A stretch of DNA of 35,802 nt, from NCBI GenBank assembly GCA_024280395.1, contig JAJRQG010000156.1, positions 1 through 35,802 on the forward strand, given 5' to 3'. Every line of letters begins with the position of its first letter. Positions within the stretch are counted from its first letter, which is position 1. The notes under the pieces are model-generated. The model did no database searches. It saw nothing but the letters and a program-made list of their open reading frames with translations, and was not told where the DNA came from. This document shows, one piece after another, positions 7,931-15,449 of the stretch. The stretch comes from Gammaproteobacteria bacterium (GTDB taxonomy: Bacteria; Pseudomonadota; Gammaproteobacteria; Xanthomonadales; Marinicellaceae). The position numbers and the translations under genes are program-made.

Positions 7931-9490
7931 TTACAAGTCTTCAAATAGAGAGCCTGCAACCCAGTCATAATCACCTGTAGCAACACGTTGTTTGCCACCG
8001 CTAATGGAAGAATAGCCTCCCCCAACAGTTAAATTTTGATATCCGCCACTGATACTGGATCTATTGCCATCGGCCATATTGCCTTGCCCACCACTAACAC
8101 TGGTAAAGTTTGCTCTGGCTTGGTTTGCGAGGCCACCACTAACGGTTGAGTATATGCCACTGGCTACATTGGCTTCTCCACCTATTGCACTGGATTGTGT
8201 GCCCGTAGCTTCATTTTTCCAACCACCTGCAACACTTGATTCTTGACCGCTTGCTATATTTTGATAACCGCCACTAATGCTTGAGGATGAACCGCTGGCA
8301 ATTCCACCAATGCCGCCACTGATTGCCGAATAACTGCCATTGGCATTGTTGTCCCGGCCTCCACTAACCACAGAACGACCTGAATTGGCATGATTTTGTA
8401 GTCCGCCAACAACTGCTGATGCATGTCCTGCGGTATCATTTTTAAACCCACTTAATATTGATGATGATTGGCCAACGGTTCTATCCGTACCATCACCCGT
8501 GGTGTTTTGATAACCACCTACCACAACTGAATAATTGGCATAGGCTTCATTTCCATCGGTTGGGCCTCCTGTATAACCACCTCCGACTACAACTGAATAT
8601 TTGCCACTTGCAGTGTTTCTTCTTCCTCCAGATATACTTGATGTTACGCCGCTAGCTTGGTTCGATTCGCCACCGCTAACACTGGCATTATCAGCTGTGG
8701 CATTGTTACCCAAACCACCGCTGACACTTGCAGAATCGCCAGAGGCAAAACCAAAACTACCACCACTAATACTGGCATAAGCACCACTGATGGTATTTTT
8801 CCAGCCAGCAACTAAGCCGCCATAATTGCTATAGCTGTTGTTTTTACCTACTACAAGATTATGCGAACCAGTGCGCAATTGTGTTCCTGTGTTTTCATTG
8901 TAACCAATCACTAAATTGCCTAGGCCATTTATAGTTGCATCGGTAGCACCCAGGCCGTTTTGTATATTTAAATTGGCACCACTTACGGTCATTTCTTGTC
9001 CGCTAACACTGATGAATTGTGTTTTTCCTTGTAAGGATGTAACAATTGTATCCAAGATATTAATTTGGTTTTGTAAGGTAGTTATTTGCCCAATCAAGGC
9101 CAAATCAGTTGAATCTAGCCCGTCCAGTTTATCCGCATTGTCGGCTGAAAATGAGTGAGGCACCGACATCAAAGCCTGCCTTGGGGATTGTGGGTCGCCA
9201 TCAATTGTAAGATTCACCCAAACATCACCTGAAAACAAATTGGCATCTAAGGGGTCGGTATTGCCCAAAACTACAGCAAACACACCATTGTTAACATTGA
9301 TACTTGTAAAACTTTCTTGCCAAAAAGCTGAGCCGTTTAGGGCGGCATCAAAAAAAGTAACAACAACGGACACATTGCCATTAACGGCAACACCATTGTT
9401 TGTCACGACTCCTTGATAAGTCATGGTAGGCGTCAAGGCATTGGCTTTTATAGCCACAATGCTGATCATAATTAATAGTATTTTTTTCAT
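7931..9490 (-). CDS. Secreted YadA-head-like repeat protein (beta-roll adhesin/fibre type)
   Basis: 519 residues from the ATG at 9490, which has GGAG eight bases upstream and opens a signal peptide (KKILLIMISIVAIKANA). The frame continues to 9520 without sense. Residues about 22-120 form the YQG head domain shared with the 529-residue neighbour. A short coiled coil follows (about 128-156, GQITTLQNQINILDTIVTSL). From about 190 to 510 come some twenty repeats of about 14 residues built on S.SGG..N.A.G, the left-handed beta-roll pattern of YadA-type trimeric autotransporter heads. The C-terminus (WVAGSLFEDL) lacks the YadA membrane anchor, so it is not a normal autotransporter. Likely a trimeric extracellular fibre; partner unknown. 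Confidence 0.85.
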   Translation of the reverse strand: MKKILLIMISIVAIKANALTPTMTYQGVVTNNGVAVNGNVSVVVTFFDAALNGSAFWQESFTSINVNNGVFAVVLGNTDPLDANLFSGDVWVNLTIDGDPQSPRQALMSVPHSFSADNADKLDGLDSTDLALIGQITTLQNQINILDTIVTSLQGKTQFISVSGQEMTVSGANLNIQNGLGATDATINGLGNLVIGYNENTGTQLRTGSHNLVVGKNNSYSNYGGLVAGWKNTISGAYASISGGSFGFASGDSASVSGGLGNNATADNASVSGGESNQASGVTSSISGGRRNTASGKYSVVVGGGYTGGPTDGNEAYANYSVVVGGYQNTTGDGTDRTVGQSSSILSGFKNDTAGHASAVVGGLQNHANSGRSVVSGGRDNNANGSYSAISGGIGGIASGSSSSISGGYQNIASGQESSVAGGWKNEATGTQSSAIGGEANVASGIYSTVSGGLANQARANFTSVSGGQGNMADGNRSSISGGYQNLTVGGGYSSISGGKQRVATGDYDWVAGSLFEDL

Positions 9491-9532
9491 TTTAAGTTCT
9501 CCAAATCTTTTTAAGTTCATTTCTTTCTTGTG

Positions 9533-9823
9533 CTACTCAAAGTCATCTTTAAATAATTCATTGTTACGTGGTGCAGCTAGAATTCCACCAATAAACTGTT
9601 GACCGCCACCAGTGGTAATATGTCCAGCATCAATCTGCCCAATTGAACTGATGACCACATAATTGTTGCCAGACATTTTTCCGCCTCCAGTTGAAAAGGT
9701 CTGTTTAATTAATGAGTTGCTATTAATTCCATTGGGTTTGTTTAGATTTGTTGCTTGTTTTTTTGCAAGACTAGCAACCGAGAAAAGAGCAGAAGCTATG
9801 AAAACCATCAACTTGATATTCAT
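9533..9823 (-). CDS. Small secreted 'SIGQ' protein with C-terminal FKDDFE tag
   Basis: 96 residues: signal peptide (MNIKLMVFIASALFSVASLA), a linker, then a Gly-rich domain (LIKQTFSTGGGKMSGNNYVVISSIGQ, GGGQQFIGG) and the end LFKDDFE. Homologous to the 93-residue protein at 7609. Its ATG overlaps the stop of the upstream gene as TAATG at 9823, so translation is coupled to it. The fibre gene at 9490 follows after 42 bases. Function unknown; the constant pairing with a fibre gene suggests a shared assembly or a structural cap. Confidence 0.78.
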   Translation of the reverse strand: MNIKLMVFIASALFSVASLAKKQATNLNKPNGINSNSLIKQTFSTGGGKMSGNNYVVISSIGQIDAGHITTGGGQQFIGGILAAPRNNELFKDDFE

Positions 9824-10575
9824 TATTGATTCTTTGCGCTGAACGCATCTCTGAAAAACAGATGAGTGAGTGAAACCAAAATCAATAACAGAATAAATAA
9901 TCCAGCAGAGTTAAACAATGGAACAGTTTGTACAGAATTTCCGGCAGCAGCACCCGCACTAATGCTATCAATGGCCAATAAACCACTGTTAAAAGGAGCA
10001 ACTCCAGTGCCAGTCACATAGAACAAAAAAGCCACTCGACCATTGCCGTTCACATTTACCGAATATTGTGTCCAAGTTTTGGGGTAACCATCAAGGTCTT
10101 GGTTGGGGTTGATGGACAACAGCTGCTGAAAATCGCCAAAATTATTGAGGCCTTTCGTGTTGAGAGGTTGTTGAGATTCACATGTGCCAGTGTTGATGTT
10201 GCCTGTTGGGCTATACATCACAAGCATACGTGTTAACTCATTGGCGTTGGTTTGACTGCGTGTATAAAAACTCAATTGTTCTATGTTTCCAATGTCTGGC
10301 ATGATAAGCCAACTGCATATAATATTGTTGCCAGTAGCGGTGGTGTTGGCGATATAGGAAGTAGGCGCGCCAGATTGAGCTGGAAAGATATTTTCTAACC
10401 CTTGAAACCAATTCACCTTGGTGGGTGAGTCAGATCGGTTATCGAAAACCCACCCATCTGTTTGTAAGTTGCCAACATTGTCAAAATTTTCAATGCTTTG
10501 AGCATATATAATGTTACTCAAGCTCAATAATGTTATCAAAAGAATAAACCTTTTTAGATCTGCCAACTGGTTCAT
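9823..10575 (-). CDS. Secreted beta-sandwich protein with IPTL-CTERM-like C-terminal sorting tail
   Basis: 250 residues. Signal peptide (FILLITLLSLSNIIYA) then QSIENFDNVGNLQTDGWVF, the opening typical of choice-of-anchor J / cleaved-adhesin type jelly-roll domains, up to about residue 208. The tail has the three-part sorting layout: a short proline-containing motif (QTVPLFNSAG), a hydrophobic segment (LFILLLILVSLTHLFF), and a charged end (RDAFSAKNQ). It resembles IPTL-CTERM tails though the final Arg cluster is weak. Such tails are held in the membrane and processed by exosortase-type enzymes; none is seen in this window. GGAG precedes the ATG. First gene of the leftward cluster and translationally coupled to the next. 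Confidence 0.78.
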   Translation of the reverse strand: MNQLADLKRFILLITLLSLSNIIYAQSIENFDNVGNLQTDGWVFDNRSDSPTKVNWFQGLENIFPAQSGAPTSYIANTTATGNNIICSWLIMPDIGNIEQLSFYTRSQTNANELTRMLVMYSPTGNINTGTCESQQPLNTKGLNNFGDFQQLLSINPNQDLDGYPKTWTQYSVNVNGNGRVAFLFYVTGTGVAPFNSGLLAIDSISAGAAAGNSVQTVPLFNSAGLFILLLILVSLTHLFFRDAFSAKNQ

Positions 10576-10693
10576 TAAATTTTCTCCGAAGTTGTTTTAA
10601 AATTTATAGCACCCAGTGTATTTATAATCGTTTGACTTTACAGGACATATACAAGACAATTAACAGACATTATCGAGAAAAAGCACCAAATAC

Positions 10694-13048
10694 ATGACCA
10701 ACCAAGCCAAAATAGAAACGGAACAAAAAAAAATCTATACTTTTCTCGATTTTGAAATCAACCCGAATTTGCGTGAAATACATCAAGTAAAAGCACCCTT
10801 GAAAATAAGCAAAAAAAGTTTTGACATTTTACTTTTGTTGATTGAAAAACAAGGAAATGTTGTGACCAAAGATGAAATCATAAATAGAGTATGGCCAAAT
10901 CAAATTGTTACAGATGCAGCGTTGAATAAACAGATTACTCGATTAAGAAACGATCTATCAATCAACCAATCGACAGAGCACCCCATTATTGAAACGGTTA
11001 GAGGTGTTGGAGTAAAATTAATACCAACAGTGCAGATAAAACCATTCAAAACACCATCGAGCACATCAAAAAAATCGCTCTGGTTAGCACCCATTATTGT
11101 TGTTTTATTGATGTATATAACAAACTATTATTTTCTCAGTAATCCACAGCGCCAAGAGCCTTTACCAACCACAAAAACGACAGAAAGCAAATCTTTCAAT
11201 ATAGTCTTGATGCCAGCTAAAAAAGCAGTTGATTGGTTGAATGTTGGTGGTTTAGGTTATCTTTCTACTCAACTACATCAACACCAAGAAATTCAGTCTA
11301 TTGGTCCTAAAATAAAATGGTTTGATCAAGGTGACAATCTTGCACGTGCCATTGATATATCCCAAAGGGAAGGGATAGATTTTGTGCTTACTGTTAATAA
11401 TTTGAAAAAAGACGAAGGTTATAAAACTGATTTATTGTTGAGAAATAAAGAAGGTATATTGGCGAAACAATCAATGCAAGCAGAGAGTTTGGCTGTATTG
11501 TTTGACAAAATTGATTCTTGGGTAACTCGACAATTAAAGATCACTGAAAAATTGTCCAAGGGAGAACTTAATAATTATCATCCAACTGATTTTGCATTAG
11601 AAAGTTACTTGAGAGGCCGAGAACTAGCATTGTATAAGAGTTATAGTAAAGCAACACTGTTATTTCAAACTGCAATCAATGAAGACCCTTTGTTTTTTAA
11701 AGCAAGACTGGCTTTAGCCGATGCAGAGTCGGAACTGGGAAACTATACAAAATCTTTGGCATTGATTGATGTGATGTTAAACCGCAAAGATTTTGATAAA
11801 AGATTGTTTAATCACCTGTATACAATAAAAGCCAAAAATTTAATGTTTTTAAACAAATACGATGAGGCGCATCAGGCACTTGATAAGTCTATACAAATTT
11901 CTAAACAGCTACATGATTATAGTACATTAGTAAGAGCAATGACTGTTAAAGTTGTGATTGATGCCAATACAAACAACATTAGCCAAAAAACAATAGACCT
12001 CTTACTAAAACAGTTAGAAATATTAAGAGAACACAAACCAGACCCCGGTTTAATTGCACTAGCAAGTTCAAACTTAGCCGGCATGTATCAAAATCTTGGG
12101 CAATTACAATCAGCCATAAAATATGCAAAAGTAGCAACTGACATGTATAACATCTTAAATGACGACCATGGAATTGTGTTTAGCAACACTGTTTTAGCGC
12201 GAATATACAACTCTATGGGGGATATTGGAAAAGCCTTGTTGGTGCTAGATAAAATAGATGCAACGTATCAAAAACTTGATGGGCTCCAAGTTCCTCGTCT
12301 GTATTTGCAATACAAAACAGAAAATCAAACCTATTTTGGATTAAAAAAAGAAGCACTAATAACCATTAATAAATTACAAAATTTAAGTCTAACTCATACA
12401 GATTTGACAGCTAAGGTCATTGCCCTAGCATTACTTGCAGACTTGAATATAATCTATGAAGATTATTCGGCGGCCAAATTAAATATTAAGCAACTGCTCG
12501 AAATAAATCAATCAAAACCTTCAGGATATGTTTCTGCCTATAAGAACATAATTTTTGCTTATGATTTATATATTTACGCTTTAACCGAAGAGTCAGATAA
12601 GGCCAGGGCCAAATTAAATGCTTATATCCAAGACAACCCAAGCTTTTCCAAAGGTTATAGCAAAGAGATTAAAAATATTGAAGCCATTATTTTGAACAAA
12701 GAAGGCTTCAAAACAGAAGCAGTGAAAATTTATCGTGAGTTAATGGACGAATATACTCAATCTAATCAAGCAATAAATACGCTTTATACAGGCTACAAAC
12801 TTTTAGACATCCAATGGCAAAACAATCGACAAGATTATATCAAGACCATGAATTATTTGGATGAAATTGCTATTTTTAAATATCCCATCCATAAATACAA
12901 AGCGCAATATTTAGCTGATAGAAAAGAGTACACCAGCGCTTATGTCATGATGGAAGGTTTAAAAAGTAAAGCCAATGAATTTTGGACCACTGATGATCAA
13001 ATTTTATTGGAACAATACCAAGAATTGGCCAAGAACAAAGGTCTCTAA
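10694..13048 (+). CDS. Membrane-bound winged-helix transcriptional regulator with TPR sensor domain (CadC-like)
   Basis: 784 residues. An OmpR/PhoB-type winged-helix DNA-binding domain (about 15-111: LKISKKSFDILLLLIEKQGNVV, then ALNKQITRLRNDL and TVRGVGVKL) is followed by one membrane segment (about 129-148). The rest, about 600 residues, is periplasmic: a mixed domain to about 290, then tetratricopeptide-like helical repeats (FKARLALADAESELGNY, IALASSNLAGMYQNLGQL, HGIVFSNTVLARIYNSMGDI). CadC/ToxR-type proteins bind DNA from the membrane in response to an outer signal. It is divergent from the secreted fibre cluster with a 118-base shared upstream region, so that cluster is its likeliest target; this is inference. 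Confidence 0.88.
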   Translation: MTNQAKIETEQKKIYTFLDFEINPNLREIHQVKAPLKISKKSFDILLLLIEKQGNVVTKDEIINRVWPNQIVTDAALNKQITRLRNDLSINQSTEHPIIETVRGVGVKLIPTVQIKPFKTPSSTSKKSLWLAPIIVVLLMYITNYYFLSNPQRQEPLPTTKTTESKSFNIVLMPAKKAVDWLNVGGLGYLSTQLHQHQEIQSIGPKIKWFDQGDNLARAIDISQREGIDFVLTVNNLKKDEGYKTDLLLRNKEGILAKQSMQAESLAVLFDKIDSWVTRQLKITEKLSKGELNNYHPTDFALESYLRGRELALYKSYSKATLLFQTAINEDPLFFKARLALADAESELGNYTKSLALIDVMLNRKDFDKRLFNHLYTIKAKNLMFLNKYDEAHQALDKSIQISKQLHDYSTLVRAMTVKVVIDANTNNISQKTIDLLLKQLEILREHKPDPGLIALASSNLAGMYQNLGQLQSAIKYAKVATDMYNILNDDHGIVFSNTVLARIYNSMGDIGKALLVLDKIDATYQKLDGLQVPRLYLQYKTENQTYFGLKKEALITINKLQNLSLTHTDLTAKVIALALLADLNIIYEDYSAAKLNIKQLLEINQSKPSGYVSAYKNIIFAYDLYIYALTEESDKARAKLNAYIQDNPSFSKGYSKEIKNIEAIILNKEGFKTEAVKIYRELMDEYTQSNQAINTLYTGYKLLDIQWQNNRQDYIKTMNYLDEIAIFKYPIHKYKAQYLADRKEYTSAYVMMEGLKSKANEFWTTDDQILLEQYQELAKNKGL

Positions 13049-13783
13049 TTACAATTCAAATATTTTTGGCCAGTTTTTACCAGTAATCCATATTTTTTTA
13101 GTGGATTTATCATAAGCAATGCCATTTAACACGCCTGGTTTGCGAAAAGAATTTTTCAGCAATTTGGGCAGATGATGTTTCTGGGTAATATTGCCTGTTT
13201 TTGGATCAATCACCACAATATAATCAATTCCATAAACATTGGCATAAATTTTTCCTTCAATCCACTCAAGCTCATTCAGCATATTGACAGGCTTACCATT
13301 AATGCTTACCTTGACACTGTACTCGACAGAAAAATCATCGGGATTAATAAATTGCAAAACATCAGTTCCATTGGATAGGATTAATTGCTTGCCATCGGTA
13401 GTCAGCCCCCATCCCTCTCCCTGATACTTGTGTGTCTTAATGGTTTCTAATGTTTGCTTGTTTATTTCAAAAGCAACACCTGCACGCCATGTCAGCATAA
13501 ACAATCGACCGCCTATTTCAGTAAGTCCTTCGGCAAAATATTTGCCATCAAATTTAACATGCTTGATAACCTTCTGAGTCGACAATTCCCAATGAATCAA
13601 TTGCGATTCACCAAATTGCCCACAAGACTCCCAAACCAACCCATCTTGAATGATTAATCCTTGGGTGTAGCATTTAGAAAAGTGTGGAAGACTTGTTCGT
13701 TCTTTTAAGGGTTGTGCCAAAGTAAGCGAAACGCCTAAAAAAAGAGAAGCCAGAAAAAGTATAAATTTTAAATTATATTGCAT
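13049..13783 (-). CDS. Glutaminyl-peptide cyclotransferase (plant-type glutaminyl cyclase family)
   Basis: 244 residues with signal peptide (FILFLASLFLGVSLTLA). The motifs fit the bacterial/plant beta-propeller glutaminyl cyclase family: CYTQGLIIQDGLVWESCGQFGES in two short parts, YFAEGLTEIGGRLFMLTWR, QGEGWGLTTDGK, MLNELEWIEGKIYANV, and the end GKNWPKIFEL. The family converts N-terminal glutamine to pyroglutamate on exported peptides. The mature enzyme would act in the periplasm. Its stop codon abuts the stop of the convergent regulator gene with no gap and no terminator. Exported proteins here whose mature end begins with Gln (for example QSIENF at 10575) are possible substrates. Confidence 0.88.
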   Translation of the reverse strand: MQYNLKFILFLASLFLGVSLTLAQPLKERTSLPHFSKCYTQGLIIQDGLVWESCGQFGESQLIHWELSTQKVIKHVKFDGKYFAEGLTEIGGRLFMLTWRAGVAFEINKQTLETIKTHKYQGEGWGLTTDGKQLILSNGTDVLQFINPDDFSVEYSVKVSINGKPVNMLNELEWIEGKIYANVYGIDYIVVIDPKTGNITQKHHLPKLLKNSFRKPGVLNGIAYDKSTKKIWITGKNWPKIFEL

Positions 13784-13957
13784 TTGAGCTTTATCCTAAT
13801 CAAGCAAGTATTCTAAATAAATCAAACCATTAGATGCAAGCAAAGGGTTAAAAGTTCAAGATTAATCATTGTTGCGGTGAATAAAAACGCTAATCAACGC
13901 AATTTATAAGGGGAATATTGTTGTTTCATGGGCTTTATGGTTTAATTGCTGCATATA

Positions 13958-15085
13958 ATGCGGAGATTAGTAATTTATATTTACCAGCAAAAGCAGTGGC
14001 CAAATTTCACATGGGATAATGAAGCATTGTTACCTGTACTAAGCGATGTGCGTTATCTGCAAGGAAAGTTAATAGGTAAAATGCAGTTTTTAGGCTTTGA
14101 TCTGCAAAATGAAGCACTGCTGAAAACTTTAACTCAGGAGGCCTTGAAAACATCTGAAATTGAAGGAGAGAGTTTAAATTTACAACAGATTCGTTCATCT
14201 GTGGCTCGAAAACTTGGTATAGAAATAGTAGGCCTAGTGCCCTCAAATAGAAATGTAGAAGGAGTGGTGGAAATGTTATTAGATGCCACTCAAAATTATC
14301 AAAGCACATTAAGCAGAGAAAGATTGTTTGGCTGGCATTCTGCTTTATTCCCAACAGGCAGTAGCGGCTTATTTAAAATCATCACAGGCGACTGGCGGGA
14401 TGATGCCAAAGGATCAATGCAGGTGGTGTCAGGAGTGGTTGGCAAAGAAAAAATCCACTATCAAGCACCCAAGGCCTCGGTTATAAACTCGGAAATGAAT
14501 CAGTTTTTATTTTGGCTCAATGCAAAATCCAGTGTTGACCCAGTTTTAAAAGCAGGTATTGCACACCTTTGGTTTATCAGCATTCATCCATTTGATGATG
14601 GCAATGGTAGAATCGCGCGAGCCATTACCGATAGCCAATTAGCAGATTCAGATGGAACATTTCAACGCTTTTATAGCATGTCCGCTCAAATTCAAAAACA
14701 AAGACAGGAATACTACAATATACTAGAACAAACCCAAAAAGGAGATATGGATATAACCAATTGGCTAAATTGGTTTCTAAACTGTTTACGAGGAGCCATT
14801 AATCTATCTAACCAGGAATTAGAAAGCACCATAAATAAACACAACTTTTGGAATAAAAATGCCAGCAATATTAACAATGAAAGACAGAAGTTTGTTTTAA
14901 GCATTCTGCTAGATGGCTTTAAAGGAAAAATAAATACTTCAAAATGGGCAAAGCTCACAAACTGCTCAAGTGATACCGCATTGAGAGATATACAAGACTT
15001 GGTTAAGAAAGGTATATTGATAAAAAAAGACAAGGGCGGAAGAAGCACAGCTTATGAATTAATAATGATAAATGATGAATGTTAA
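13958..15085 (+). CDS. Fic-family protein (AMPylation enzyme) with N-terminal inhibitory helix
   Basis: 375 residues from the ATG at 13958; the frame reaches a TTG at 13946. The Fic active-site loop HPFDDGNGRIAR lies at 210-221 with catalytic His210, so the ATP-using AMP-transfer site is intact. An inhibitory motif of the (S/T)xxxE(G/N) kind is present before the core (Thr65-Glu69-Gly70), which in class II Fic proteins blocks ATP until relieved. The N-terminus (WPNFTWDNEAL ... LQGKLIGKM) matches the extra domain common in such proteins. A C-terminal winged-helix-like part (NINNERQKFVLSIL ... KGILIKKDKGGRSTAYEL) suggests DNA binding or self-regulation. Target unknown. Overlaps the next gene by 14 bases. 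Confidence 0.92.
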   Translation: MRRLVIYIYQQKQWPNFTWDNEALLPVLSDVRYLQGKLIGKMQFLGFDLQNEALLKTLTQEALKTSEIEGESLNLQQIRSSVARKLGIEIVGLVPSNRNVEGVVEMLLDATQNYQSTLSRERLFGWHSALFPTGSSGLFKIITGDWRDDAKGSMQVVSGVVGKEKIHYQAPKASVINSEMNQFLFWLNAKSSVDPVLKAGIAHLWFISIHPFDDGNGRIARAITDSQLADSDGTFQRFYSMSAQIQKQRQEYYNILEQTQKGDMDITNWLNWFLNCLRGAINLSNQELESTINKHNFWNKNASNINNERQKFVLSILLDGFKGKINTSKWAKLTNCSSDTALRDIQDLVKKGILIKKDKGGRSTAYELIMINDEC

Positions 15086-15380
15086 TACAAAACGGTGGTG
15101 CTTTGGGTTCTTGGTTGTTTTTCTATTAATAGGTTGCAAGAATTATTATAATGACATGATTGATTGGACAGATAATATCCAACAAGGAACTACTATTACA
15201 ATAGTGAAGGACAACCAACCAAGTTATTTAACGATTGATCGGGAAAATCCAATTCAGATTAATCAATCAAAAAAGTATTTGATTACAAAAATTAAAGGCA
15301 ATAAATCAGATGTTTTAAGCATGAGTCACTATTTAGTCTTCATAAATGATCGCTACCAGTGGAGAGATTCAGTTAAATGA
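15072..15380 (+). CDS. Small predicted lipoprotein overlapping fic
   Basis: 102 residues. A lipoprotein signal (WCFGFLVVFLLIGC, lipid Cys at 22) is followed by a polar domain of about 80 residues (TTITIVKDNQPSYLTIDR ...). The start is an ATG-ATG pair at 15072/15075 inside the end of fic, so it is co-transcribed and probably translationally coupled. I do not recognise a family. A lipoprotein behind a cytoplasmic Fic enzyme is not an obvious antitoxin, and Fic already carries its own inhibitory motif. Confidence 0.65.
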   Translation: MMNVNTKRWCFGFLVVFLLIGCKNYYNDMIDWTDNIQQGTTITIVKDNQPSYLTIDRENPIQINQSKKYLITKIKGNKSDVLSMSHYLVFINDRYQWRDSVK

Positions 15381-15390
15381 GAGGTTTAAC

Positions 15391-15421
15391 CTTCATTATC
15401 TTCATGCCCTTCATGGTAAAA
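15391..15421. repeat. 31-base dispersed repeat, copy 1
   Basis: Matches 27 of 31 bases with 18892-18922. The shared core is TTCATGGTAAAA preceded by CTTCA-type steps about nine or ten bases apart. It lies between the small lipoprotein and engB. Confidence 0.6.
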
Positions 15422-15449
15422 AAACAAGCAACAAGCTAAAATAGCACCC

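Noticed and set aside
8064-8655. Short open frames on both strands inside the 519-residue fibre gene
   Set aside because: They arise from the biased Gly/Ser/Ala repeats; the large frame has a signal peptide and coherent domains, while these lack start sites and sense.
8000-8800. CRISPR-like spaced repetition
   Set aside because: The period is about 14 codons, repeats are in frame and vary at codon level, as expected of beta-roll coding repeats; there are no identical direct repeats with unique spacers.
14007-14354. Leftward frame opposite the start of fic, possible antitoxin
   Set aside because: No start signal, composition of a reverse-strand shadow; Fic already has its own inhibitory motif.
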